Source: Phytohabitans kaempferiae (GTDB taxonomy: Bacteria > Actinomycetota > Actinomycetes > Mycobacteriales > Micromonosporaceae). Taken from it: a stretch of DNA of 64,000 nucleotides. Shown here piece after piece: positions 33,891 through 41,695 of this stretch. Under the pieces are notes generated by a model. That model was given only the letters and a program-made list of their open reading frames with translations, made no database searches and had not been told where the DNA came from. Location of the stretch: assembly GCF_042433955.1 (NCBI RefSeq), contig NZ_JBHLUH010000060.1, positions 186,001-250,000 on the forward strand. The letters are read 5' to 3'. The position numbers and the translations under genes were made by a program. Numbering within the stretch: position 1 is the stretch's first letter; every line of letters begins with the position of its first letter.

Positions 33891-34094
33891 CGCGCGGTGG
33901 ATTGTGCCGGCGTCGTTGACCAGGATGTCCAGCCGTCCCATGTGCGCCACGACGGCGTCGACGGCGGACGCGAGTGCGGCCGGCGTGGCCTGGCCGAGGT
34001 CGGCCGGCAGGTGGATGGCGCGCCGGCCGAGCGCCGCGACTCGGTCGGCCGTCGCGACCGGGTCGGTCCGGCCGAGCAGTGCGACGTCGGCACC
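33891..34094 (-). pseudogene. SDR dehydrogenase fragment (2-deoxygluconate dehydrogenase-like)
   Basis: The minus frame reads GADVALLGRTDPVATADRVA, then ALGRRAIHLPADLGQ and HMGRLDILVNDAGTIHRA. This is the middle of an SDR, from the second strand to the NAG motif, similar in style to KduD-type dehydrogenases. The glycine-rich N terminus and the YxxxK half are missing. It is fused in frame at its upstream end to an IolB-type fragment. Confidence 0.6.
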
Positions 34095-34290
34095 GCCGTT
34101 GGCCGGGTTGACCCGGAAGTAGTACGTCTCCTCGTGCCGCGCCTCGTGCGGTGGGTCGTCGTGGCTGTGCCGGTGCGGCGGGTACGTGCTCCAGTTGCCG
34201 GACGGTGTGAACGTCTCACCGACGATCAGCCGCCCGGCCGGCAGGTCCGGCTGGGAAATCTCGGTGAGGATCTGGTGGTAAGGCCGGTGG
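34095..34290 (-). pseudogene. IolB-type isomerase fragment
   Basis: The minus frame reads RLIVGETFTPSGNWSTYPPH, then DDPPHEARHEETYYFRVNP. The NWSxYPPHxH metal-binding block followed by EExYYFR is diagnostic of 5-deoxy-glucuronate isomerase (IolB) and KduI relatives. Only about 60 codons survive, fused upstream to a GH88-like N terminus and downstream to an SDR fragment. Confidence 0.7.
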
Positions 34291-34372
34291 TGTCGCCGGG
34301 GTACCGGGCACCGAACGTGGTGAGGTTGGCGTCCAGTGTGCGCAGGGCGGCGGCCACCGCAGCCTCGGTCAT
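34283..34372 (-). pseudogene. N-terminal stub of a GH88-like unsaturated glycosidase
   Basis: A start codon at 34372 overlaps the fucosidase stop by 4 bp, as genuine downstream genes here do. The encoded stub MTEAAVAAALRTLDANLTTF then GARYPGDTT resembles the N terminus of GH88 unsaturated uronyl hydrolases. After about 30 codons it runs into the IolB fragment, so the original fifth gene of the fucosidase operon has been cut off. Confidence 0.45.
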
Positions 34373-35661
34373 CGCGCGGGTCCGCCTTCCCGGGGCTTGC
34401 TGAGACGAAGGACGCTGGGGTACTCGGTGGACACTCCCGCCGGGAGGGCGCACAGCAGCCCGTCCGGCGCGCGTTCCGTCGCGAGTGGACCGTACCCGAG
34501 CAGCTCGACCGTGCCCGCGTCGGCGTATGGCAGGGTTACGGCGGTGGCGTCGACGTGCGCGAAGACGTGCGTGTCAGTCGCCGTCCAGCCGAGGACGCCG
34601 GGACGCCTCGGACCGGGCCAGGGGCGACTGTCGAAGATGGACTCGCCGTTGACGGACAGCCAACGGCCCAGGCCGCGCAGCGGACGGCATTGCAGCTCGG
34701 GAAGGGTGCCGTCCGCACACGGCCCGACGTTGAGCAGGAGATTGCCGCCGCGCGTGACAACGTCGACCAGACGGTGCACGAGCTGAGCACCGGTGAGGTA
34801 GTGTTCGGCGGTCTCGACGGCGTTGTAGCCGAAGGAGAGGCCGATCCCGCGGATGTGCTCCCAGGGCCGTCCGGTGTCCTCCCGGTCGGTGAGCGCGGAG
34901 TACTCGCTCGTGAGGAAGTCGGACCAGCCCGCCTCCCACCGGTCGTTGACCACGCCATCGGGGACGGTGTCGTAGTAGCGGCGGAACACCTCTACCAGGC
35001 CGGCCTTTCCCGCGTCGGGCCAGTTGATGTCGTTCCACAGCACGTCCGGCCGAAACCGGTGGACGAGGTCTTCGACGTGCCGCTGGGCGTAGGCGGCGTA
35101 CCCGGGGTCGACCGGACGGTGGGTGGAGAGGTGCGCGGCCCGGCTGATCGGTGGCAGGTCGGTCTTGTGCCAGTCCAGACCGCCGGAGTAGTAGGTGCCG
35201 AAGCGCATCCTGTTGGCGCGAACCGACTCCGCCACTTCGGCGACCAGGTCGCGTCGTGGTCCCCTGTGGACGGTGTTATACGTGCCGCTTTCCGGGGCGT
35301 CCCACAGGCAGATACCGTCGTGATGCTTGGCGACCAGGACGACGTAGCGGGCACCCACGCCGGCGAAGAAGGAAGCCCATCCCGCCGGGTCGAAGCGTTC
35401 GGCCCGCCAGGCGTCGAGGAACGACTCGTAGGGCGCGCCGCCGTACGTCCGCGCGTGGTGCTGGGCGGCCGGGCTGCCGGCGATGCGGGTCGTGTTGGCG
35501 TACCACTCCGCGTACGGCGAGTGGACCATGAACTCGTCGTGGTCGACCGCGCCCAGTTCGCCGATCGGCACCGCCCAGGCTGGCACGGAGTACGCGCCCC
35601 AGTGGATGAAGATGCCGAACTTCGCGTCCAGGTACCAGGATGGGATGTCGCGCTCAAACAT
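34369..35661 (-). CDS. GH29 alpha-L-fucosidase
   Basis: A 430-residue glycoside hydrolase. N-terminal WYLDAKFGIFIHWGAYSVPA, then VVLVAKHHDGICLWDAP and the nucleophile region FRPDVLWNDINWP (Asp about 211) define GH29, a retaining (beta/alpha)8 enzyme that removes alpha-L-fucose. No signal peptide is seen, so it should act on imported oligosaccharides in the cytosol. The ATG at 35661 has a GAGGGG SD; a GTG two codons earlier is possible. It follows the sugar ABC permeases directly, and a truncated GH88-like stub follows it. Confidence 0.92.
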   Translation of the reverse strand: MFERDIPSWYLDAKFGIFIHWGAYSVPAWAVPIGELGAVDHDEFMVHSPYAEWYANTTRIAGSPAAQHHARTYGGAPYESFLDAWRAERFDPAGWASFFAGVGARYVVLVAKHHDGICLWDAPESGTYNTVHRGPRRDLVAEVAESVRANRMRFGTYYSGGLDWHKTDLPPISRAAHLSTHRPVDPGYAAYAQRHVEDLVHRFRPDVLWNDINWPDAGKAGLVEVFRRYYDTVPDGVVNDRWEAGWSDFLTSEYSALTDREDTGRPWEHIRGIGLSFGYNAVETAEHYLTGAQLVHRLVDVVTRGGNLLLNVGPCADGTLPELQCRPLRGLGRWLSVNGESIFDSRPWPGPRRPGVLGWTATDTHVFAHVDATAVTLPYADAGTVELLGYGPLATERAPDGLLCALPAGVSTEYPSVLRLSKPREGGPAR

Positions 35662-35670
35662 GTGCACCCC

Positions 35671-36669
35671 TCAGCCCTTCAACGCGCCCGCGCTGCCCGC
35701 GCTGTTGAGGAACTGCTTCTGGAACAGCAGGAAGAGCCCGACCGGGATGATGACGGCGAGGAACAGTGCGGCCATCTGGATGTTCAACGGGATGCCGTCC
35801 GCCACCTTCGGCAGCGCAACCGAGATCGGTTGCTTGTTGGCGTCCGGCAGGGCCAGCAGCGGCCACAGGTAGTCCTTCCAGGACGCGACGATCGTCAGCA
35901 GGGACACGACTCCCAGGATCGGCCGCGACATCGGCAGCACGATTCGCAGGAGGATCAGTACGGGACCGGCGCCGTCGATGCGGGCCGCCTCGTACAGCTC
36001 GTGCGGGATCTGGTCGAAGAACCGCTTGACGATGAGCACGAGGAACGCGTTCGCCGCGTGCGGGAGCCACACCGCCCAGTACGTGTCCAGCAGCCGCCAA
36101 CCGGTCCCGGGCATGTCCACAATGGTCATGTAGAGCGGCACGAGCGAGATGATGTTCGGGATGAATAGCGTGGCCAGCACTGCCGCGGAGAGGGCGCCAC
36201 CCCAGCGCGGCTTGAGCACGCTGAGCACGTACCCGCCCGTGACGCAGGTGATCAGCGTGGCCGCCCACGAGCCCAGGACGACCCAGGCGGTGTTGAGCAG
36301 GTAGTCCGCGATCCGCACATCAGTCCACGCGCGGGCGAAGTTGCCCAGCTCGAACTCGCCGTTGAACAGGATCCCGAACGGGTCGGTGAGGATCTGCTGG
36401 GTGCTCGAGACGGACGCCTTGAACAGCCACAGCAGCGGCCCGACGGCGACGATCAGCAGGCCGAGCAGGATGAGCGCCTGGGCGAGTCCCAGCCAGAACC
36501 GGACCGCCGGGTTCTTGCGGTCCGCGTTGGATATCGCCCCGCGCTCGTAGGCTTGCTTCGCTTCGCGGCGCGAGGGCCGGGACGTCGCGTTGGAGACCGC
36601 GGGCGTCGCGGCGACGACCGGACGGCGTTCCGCCACCGTGCCGGCGGGATGTGTGGTCTGTGCGGACAT
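35671..36669 (-). CDS. Carbohydrate ABC transporter permease (MalG-type)
   Basis: A 332-residue CUT1-type permease with about six membrane helices after an unusually long (about 60 residues), hydrophilic, basic N-terminal tail. The coupling loop EAARIDGAGPVLILLRIVLP is canonical, as is DPFGILFNGEFELGNF in the first periplasmic loop. The ATG at 36669 shares one base with the MalF-type gene stop. No ATPase gene is present in the cluster, so a shared MsiK-type ATPase from elsewhere probably energises it. Confidence 0.92.
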   Translation of the reverse strand: MSAQTTHPAGTVAERRPVVAATPAVSNATSRPSRREAKQAYERGAISNADRKNPAVRFWLGLAQALILLGLLIVAVGPLLWLFKASVSSTQQILTDPFGILFNGEFELGNFARAWTDVRIADYLLNTAWVVLGSWAATLITCVTGGYVLSVLKPRWGGALSAAVLATLFIPNIISLVPLYMTIVDMPGTGWRLLDTYWAVWLPHAANAFLVLIVKRFFDQIPHELYEAARIDGAGPVLILLRIVLPMSRPILGVVSLLTIVASWKDYLWPLLALPDANKQPISVALPKVADGIPLNIQMAALFLAVIIPVGLFLLFQKQFLNSAGSAGALKG

Positions 36670-37592
36670 CAGGTCAGCTTTCTTGTCGCGTAGAAGTACA
36701 CGGCGGAGACGAGGCCGAGGAAGAGGGCCAGCAGGACCGACAATGCGGTGGCGGCGCCAAAGTCTCCGTCGATGAACGCGTAGTTGTAGATCATCAGCAA
36801 CAGGGTGGTCGAGGCGTTGTCCGGCCCGCCGCCGGTGAAGATGAACGGCTCCGTGAACACCTGCATCGTGTTGATGATTTGCAGGAGGAACATCACCAGC
36901 ACCACCCCGCGGATCTGCGGAAGCGTGATGTGCCAGGTACGCCGGACGATGCCGGCGCCGTCGATCTCGGCCGCCTCGTAGAGGTCCCGCCTTACGGACG
37001 TGAGCGCGGCGAGATAGATGATCGCGGCGCTCCCGAAGTAGGCCCACGTCGCTTCCACCACGATCGCCGGCAGCACCGTGTCCGCCGAGTTGAGCCACGC
37101 GAGCGGACCGGCACCGACCCACGCCAGCGCGGTGTTGAAGAGCCCTGTCGGCTCAGGGTTGTAGAAGAACTTCCACAGCAGCACCGCCGCGACCGGAGGA
37201 ACGATGACGGGAAGGTAGGCCAGCACACTGTACAGCCGGCGGGTGCCGCGCAGCTCCGCCATGAACGTCGCCAGCAGCAACGGCACCGGAAAGCCGATCA
37301 GGAGCGACAGCAGCGCGTAGTAGAGAGTGTTCGCGGCCGCAGTGGGCAGCAGCGGGTCGCTCAGCACGTAGCTGAAGTTGCTCCACCCCACGAACTCGGC
37401 CGGGTCGACGAGGTTGGTGCGCTGCACCGACATGACGACGCCATTGATGATCGGCCACCACGAGAAGTATCCGAAGATGAAGACCAGCGGGAGCGCGAAG
37501 GCGATCTTCGTCAGCCCGCCATGCGTGACCCATTCCCGCAGCGACCTGCGCCGGGGTCGCCGCACATTCCTACCGATCGCGGTGGACGCCAC
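36669..37592 (-). CDS. Carbohydrate ABC transporter permease (MalF-type)
   Basis: About 307 residues with six predicted membrane helices. Motifs: GWSNFSYVLSDPLLPTAAANT, coupling loop EAAEIDGAGIVRRTWHITLP, and FTGGGPDNASTTLLLMIYN. The start is uncertain: GTG at 37592 follows a GGAAGGAGG stretch and is preferred, while a GTG at 37667 overlapping the binding-protein stop by 4 bp would add 25 poorly conserved residues. Forms the sugar channel with the MalG-type subunit. Confidence 0.88.
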   Translation of the reverse strand: MASTAIGRNVRRPRRRSLREWVTHGGLTKIAFALPLVFIFGYFSWWPIINGVVMSVQRTNLVDPAEFVGWSNFSYVLSDPLLPTAAANTLYYALLSLLIGFPVPLLLATFMAELRGTRRLYSVLAYLPVIVPPVAAVLLWKFFYNPEPTGLFNTALAWVGAGPLAWLNSADTVLPAIVVEATWAYFGSAAIIYLAALTSVRRDLYEAAEIDGAGIVRRTWHITLPQIRGVVLVMFLLQIINTMQVFTEPFIFTGGGPDNASTTLLLMIYNYAFIDGDFGAATALSVLLALFLGLVSAVYFYATRKLT

Positions 37593-37663
37593 CGCCGCCT
37601 CCTTCCTGCTCACGCTTCCCCGGCTGGACGGCACCGCCGTCGATGCCGTCCAGCCGGCCGGTA

Positions 37664-39055
37664 TCACCGACGTAGGAGGCGGTTTACCGCTGCTTCCGCG
37701 TCGGTCAGGACGGCGGCGATGTCGGTGCCCTCCTTGGTGAGCACCTTCTGGGCGACGGCGTCCAACTCGCTGTAGACCTCCTGGGCCTTTACCGCGGGCT
37801 CGGGCTGCAGACGCTGATCGTCAAAGGCGTCGATGTAAGTGTCGAAGTTGGCGACCGGGACGTTGAGGTACGGCGCGATCCACTCGAAGTACCGGTCGTA
37901 CGCCTCCTGGCTGACCGCGGGACGCTCCGGCACGGTCACCGCCTGCCCGGACGCCGCGCCGGCTTTCGCCTGCGCCACCGCCAGGGACTGGTCGGCGAAC
38001 TGCTTGAGATAGAAGAAGTCGATCCACTTCACCGCCGCGACCCGTTCCGCAGGTGTGGCCTTGGGGCTGACCACCTGGATGACGCCACCGGTGAGTGAGG
38101 CTGGCGCGGCGTTGCCGCCGACCGGCATCGGGGCCATGCCGAAGTTCTTGGCCGGCATCTCGTTGCGAATCACGGCTGGGCGGTACAGCCCGGAGAACCC
38201 GATGAACATCCCGATCCGTCCGGCGGCGAAGTCCTCCACCAGCCCGGCCGCGTTGTAGAGGAAGTTGCTGCCCATGGACTTGTCCTGCCACCGCATGCCG
38301 CGCAGCAGTTCCAGATAGTCCTTGGCCGGTTGGTCGTTGAACGTCGCCTTGGCGCCCGCCGCGTCCTCGACGGTGCCGCCGAAGCTGTAGATGCCCGCGG
38401 CCAGCATCCATCCGCCCTGGTTCTCGGTCGTCATGGTGGCGAACCCGGTGACGCCGGTCGTCTGGCTGATCTGCCGGGCGGCGTCGCGAACCTCTGGCCA
38501 CGTGCGCGGCGGCTTCTCCGGGTCGAGTCCGGCCCGCAGGAACAGGTCACGGTTGTAGATCAGGCCCAGCGCCTGGGCCGCGGTCGGGATGGCGTAGACG
38601 GCGCCGTCTTTGGCGGTGACGAGGCCGACCAGATCCGGGTTGAGCTGGGCGGTGAGACCGGCGAGCTTGATGGCCTGGGAGATGTCCGCGACCTGCCGGC
38701 GCTCGGCCAGCGAGTTGGCCTCGGTGAACGGCACCGCCAGTACGTCCGGCAGGTTGCCCCCGGCGAGCTGCGCCTGGAACGTCTGCGCGTCCCACAGCTC
38801 TTCCCGGGCCTCGATCGTGATGTTCGGGTTCGCGGCTTTGAACGCGGCCATCCGTTCCTCGAAGAACTTGCGCTCCTCCGGCTCGCTCGTCGGGGGCTTG
38901 TCCCCGACGGTGATAGTCACCGGGGCCTTCAGGTCAACGTTGGCGTCGTCCGCCCGCGGCCCGGGGTCGTCACCCCCGCCGCAGGCGGTAACGCCGAGGC
39001 TCAGCGAGAGCATGACGGCGAGTGGAATCGACGAGCGTCTCGTGGTGTTTCGCAT
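37664..39055 (-). CDS. Sugar ABC transporter substrate-binding lipoprotein (family 1)
   Basis: A 463-residue receptor. Signal peptide ends at a lipobox with GVTACGGGDD. Typical CUT1 features: RMAAFKAANPNITIE, AQLAGGNLPDVLAVPFTEA, AIPTAAQALGLIYNRDLF and a long run of periplasmic-binding helices. It lies 3 bp after the pyruvyltransferase-like gene and heads the transporter genes. The ligand is probably a fucose-containing oligosaccharide, by context. Confidence 0.9.
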   Translation of the reverse strand: MRNTTRRSSIPLAVMLSLSLGVTACGGGDDPGPRADDANVDLKAPVTITVGDKPPTSEPEERKFFEERMAAFKAANPNITIEAREELWDAQTFQAQLAGGNLPDVLAVPFTEANSLAERRQVADISQAIKLAGLTAQLNPDLVGLVTAKDGAVYAIPTAAQALGLIYNRDLFLRAGLDPEKPPRTWPEVRDAARQISQTTGVTGFATMTTENQGGWMLAAGIYSFGGTVEDAAGAKATFNDQPAKDYLELLRGMRWQDKSMGSNFLYNAAGLVEDFAAGRIGMFIGFSGLYRPAVIRNEMPAKNFGMAPMPVGGNAAPASLTGGVIQVVSPKATPAERVAAVKWIDFFYLKQFADQSLAVAQAKAGAASGQAVTVPERPAVSQEAYDRYFEWIAPYLNVPVANFDTYIDAFDDQRLQPEPAVKAQEVYSELDAVAQKVLTKEGTDIAAVLTDAEAAVNRLLRR

Positions 39056-39058
39056 CGC

Positions 39059-40360
39059 TCACTCCTTATGTGATCCCGACGTCAGCACGCTCGCGGGTGC
39101 CGCCTCGGCGCAGGCGACGACGCGTCGGGCCATCGTGTGTAGGTGTTGGTGTGCTCGGTCGCGGATCGCTCTCGTCTGGGCCCGGGCGGTCGCCGGGTCG
39201 TCGAGGATCCGCCGCAGTGCCGTGACGGCTGGGAGCGGTCCGTCGCCAATCTCGGTGATGCGGGCGTGCGCCCCCAGGTCGGCGTACATCCGACCCTTGA
39301 CGGTGTCCGTCGGCTGACGCAGGTAGATGGCCGGCGTACCTTGGCTCGTCGCCATGAGCGGCGAGTGGCACTCGATGCTGACGACCGCCTGGGCGTCGCG
39401 GTAGACGGTCATCGCCTCCGGTGCCGACCAGAACCGATCCAGCACGTGGACGTGGGGTCGGACGTCGGCCGGCAACGAGCCGCCGAAGTACCGCTGCGCG
39501 AGGCCCACCGCGTAGGCCATTTCGGGCGCGACCAACACGGGGTTGCCGGTCTGGCGGACGTAGACGACGATCACGGCCGCGAGGACGCCGAGGTCGTGGT
39601 CGACCCAGAGTTCGTTGTACGCGGTCCGACGCGCGTCCTGGAGGCTTGGCGGCTCGCCGCGCATCTCGAAGTAGGGCGTCCAGCGCAGCCGCGGCACGGC
39701 GCACAGGTACGCCCCGTCGACCAGGCCGTACTCGGCTTTGACCCGAGCCGCCGTCACCTCGTCGAGGACGTCGAAGGCGAGCGTGGCGTCCGGGCCGAAC
39801 GCCACCGTGGGGCAGGCCAGGTCGAGCGCCCGCAGCAGCCGCTCGGTGATCGAGTCGCGGCAGTACACGAAGGCCGCGCCGTCGAGCGCCGCCAGCAGGT
39901 GCTCGTCGATGCCGCTCCGGCCAAGGGACCGCACCATCGTCTCGATCTCGTCAAGAGCACCGGTGAACATGGGGTTGAGCGGGTCGAGGGAGACGCCGAA
40001 GAAGCCGTAGGGCTTGCCCGTCGTCGCGGCCCAGACGAGCATGTCCTCGGCGCGGACCAGGCTCGGTCCAGACCCGTGCACGAGCACGTCGGCGGCCGCG
40101 AGCGCCGCGTCGAGCTCCGGGGTGGTCGCGCCGTCCGGACGGAGTTCCCCGTCGACGATGTCGACCTCGGGGAAGGCCGTCGCGAACATGTTCCGCTCGC
40201 GCTGGTCGATCTGCACCGGCCAGAGGATCAGCCGGGCGCCGGGTGCGTGACGAGCGATGGCTCGCAGGGCACCAGGCGAATGTGCCACGTCACCGATGTT
40301 GGACGTCTGCCAGGACGATCGCAGCAGGATCGTTGGTCCGGTGCTGTCCTGGTCGACCAC
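39059..40360 (-). CDS. Polysaccharide pyruvyl transferase family protein
   Basis: A 433-residue protein with the CsaB/WcaK-type fold: N-terminal TILLRSSWQTSNIGDVAHSP, ADVLVHGSGPSLVRAED, a C-terminal half with VYVRQTGNPVLVAPEMAYAV and the glycosyltransferase-like ending AVVSIECHSPLMATSQGTPA. Known members add ketal pyruvate from phosphoenolpyruvate to polysaccharides. As first gene of a catabolic sugar operon, its job is unclear: it may act on, or bind, an acetal-modified glycan. GTG start with GAGGAG SD. No signal peptide. Confidence 0.8.
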   Translation of the reverse strand: MVDQDSTGPTILLRSSWQTSNIGDVAHSPGALRAIARHAPGARLILWPVQIDQRERNMFATAFPEVDIVDGELRPDGATTPELDAALAAADVLVHGSGPSLVRAEDMLVWAATTGKPYGFFGVSLDPLNPMFTGALDEIETMVRSLGRSGIDEHLLAALDGAAFVYCRDSITERLLRALDLACPTVAFGPDATLAFDVLDEVTAARVKAEYGLVDGAYLCAVPRLRWTPYFEMRGEPPSLQDARRTAYNELWVDHDLGVLAAVIVVYVRQTGNPVLVAPEMAYAVGLAQRYFGGSLPADVRPHVHVLDRFWSAPEAMTVYRDAQAVVSIECHSPLMATSQGTPAIYLRQPTDTVKGRMYADLGAHARITEIGDGPLPAVTALRRILDDPATARAQTRAIRDRAHQHLHTMARRVVACAEAAPASVLTSGSHKE

Positions 40361-40387
40361 CTGATCTCCTCGGCTCGTGGTGAGGGC

Positions 40388-40407
40388 TTGATGTCACGTT
40401 GCATCAA
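40388..40407. promoter_or_regulatory. LacI-type operator 1 (minus operon)
   Basis: TTGATGTCACGTTGCATCAA is a 20-bp palindrome with two mismatched pairs (TTGATG/CATCAA arms, ACGT core). It overlaps the -10 of the promoter at 40403-40432 and shares 14 of 18 central bases with the site at 41575-41592. Both flank the LacI-type gene. Confidence 0.7.
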
Positions 40408-40432
40408 ACGTCAGCGACAGTCGGTCTGTCAA
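40403..40432 (-). promoter_or_regulatory. Promoter of the sugar-ABC/fucosidase operon
   Basis: On the minus strand a consensus -35 TTGACA (40427-40432) is followed after 18 bp by a -10-like TTTGAT (40403-40408). The LacI-type operator overlaps the -10, so repressor binding should exclude RNA polymerase. The first gene starts at 40360. Confidence 0.6.
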
Positions 40433-40453
40433 TGGGAGATCACGGAACGACGA

Positions 40454-41485
40454 CTAGGTTGTTTCGCGGTGCAGGATGTGTGGCGGCGGGTCCTTGATCA
40501 CGTACGACTCGAAGGTCTCCCCGTCGATCGCCTTCGCGGCGAGCTTCGTGCCCGTGTAGCCCAGCTCGTACATCGGCATGCGCACCGCGCTGATCGCCGG
40601 GCTGACCTCGGAAAGCATGTCGATGTCGTGGATCGCGATCACGGCCAGGTCGTCGGGCACCCGCAGGCCGGCCGCGATCGCTCCGCCGACCAGACCGATC
40701 GATGTCGTGGCGTTGTTGACGACGATGGCCGTCGGCCGGTCACGCAGGGCTGTGAGCTGCTTGACGGCCTCGCGGCCGGCGTGTGCGGTGTAGTCGGTCT
40801 CGATCACGTAGTCGGTCCGTGGCTCGATGCCCGCGGCGCTCAGCGCCGCCTGATATCCATCGAGCCGGCGAAGGTTGTTGTGGCGGAAGCCTTCCAGCGG
40901 CTGGAACGTGGCGTGCGCGTGGAACCAGCCGCCCAGGTAGCCGATGCGTGTGTGCCCGCGCTCGAGCAGGTGCTCGGTGGCGACCCGACCGGCGGCGACG
41001 TCGTCTATGGCCAGCCAGGGCTGGGCGAGGTCGGGCACCTCGTCGAGCACGACGATCGGCGCCTGTCCTCGGAACACCGACCGCACGCCGGCCGAGTCGA
41101 TGCCCGAGCTGGGCCGCAGGATGGTGCCGTCGACCTGGCCGTGGCCGAGGATCCGCTCGAGCATGCGTGAGCCGTCGACCAGCCGGGTGGCCTCGGCGAG
41201 CATGATCACGTATCCGCTCTCCTCGGCGGCGTCGTGGATGCCGTCGAACATCGGCGCGAAGACCGGGTTGCTCAGCTTGGGTGCGACGACCGCCAGGACG
41301 CCCGAGCGGGACGTGCGCAGGGAACGCGCGGCGAAGTTGGCGGTGTAGCCAAGTTCTTCGATCTTGGCGAGGACCTGGGCGCGGGTCGCTTCGCTCATGC
41401 GCACGTGCCGGCTTCCGTTGAGGACGGCCGACACCACCGACGGGGAGACGCCAACAGCCGCGGCGATCTCCTTCACCTTGACCAT
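40454..41485 (-). CDS. LacI-family transcriptional regulator
   Basis: A 343-residue LacI/GalR regulator. The N-terminal HTH and hinge (VKEIAAAVGVSPSVVSAVLN, then ELGYTANFAARSLRTSRSG) precede a periplasmic-binding-like sugar domain with ERGHTRIGYLGGW and DLAVIAIHDID. The third helix reads SPSVVSAVLN where SxxTVSRVLN is common. It lies between two operons that carry near-identical operators. The ATG at 41485 opens the HTH; an upstream in-frame extension is not conserved. Confidence 0.93.
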   Translation of the reverse strand: MVKVKEIAAAVGVSPSVVSAVLNGSRHVRMSEATRAQVLAKIEELGYTANFAARSLRTSRSGVLAVVAPKLSNPVFAPMFDGIHDAAEESGYVIMLAEATRLVDGSRMLERILGHGQVDGTILRPSSGIDSAGVRSVFRGQAPIVVLDEVPDLAQPWLAIDDVAAGRVATEHLLERGHTRIGYLGGWFHAHATFQPLEGFRHNNLRRLDGYQAALSAAGIEPRTDYVIETDYTAHAGREAVKQLTALRDRPTAIVVNNATTSIGLVGGAIAAGLRVPDDLAVIAIHDIDMLSEVSPAISAVRMPMYELGYTGTKLAAKAIDGETFESYVIKDPPPHILHRETT

Positions 41486-41546
41486 TGCTCGGATCCTATT
41501 CGTTCCGTTCACTTCGGGGCCACAGCGCTTGCGCGGGGCCCCACCC

Positions 41547-41592
41547 TTGACACGGATAGGTCCTGGCTGCAAGCTGATGCAGCGTTACATCA
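41547..41592 (+). promoter_or_regulatory. Promoter and LacI-type operator 2 (plus operon)
   Basis: The operator TGATGCAGCGTTACATCA (41575-41592) matches operator 1 at 14 of 18 positions. It begins at the last base of a weak -10-like hexamer (41570-41575) set 17 bp after a consensus -35 TTGACA (41547-41552). It lies about 100 bp before the 650-aa gene and 90 bp before the LacI-type start on the other strand, so it could also serve autoregulation. Confidence 0.6.
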
Positions 41593-41695
41593 ACGCAACG
41601 CCCACGTTACCAGGGAGCCCTGGCGATGGCCCCTGCGCGGACCCCCTCAAACCTCCTGACGGCGTCCCCCCACCACCGCATCAACGAGGAGGATC

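Noticed and set aside
39143..41170. A 675-codon plus-strand frame across the pyruvyltransferase-like and LacI genes
   Set aside because: Shadow frame; it spans two well supported minus-strand genes and their shared promoter.
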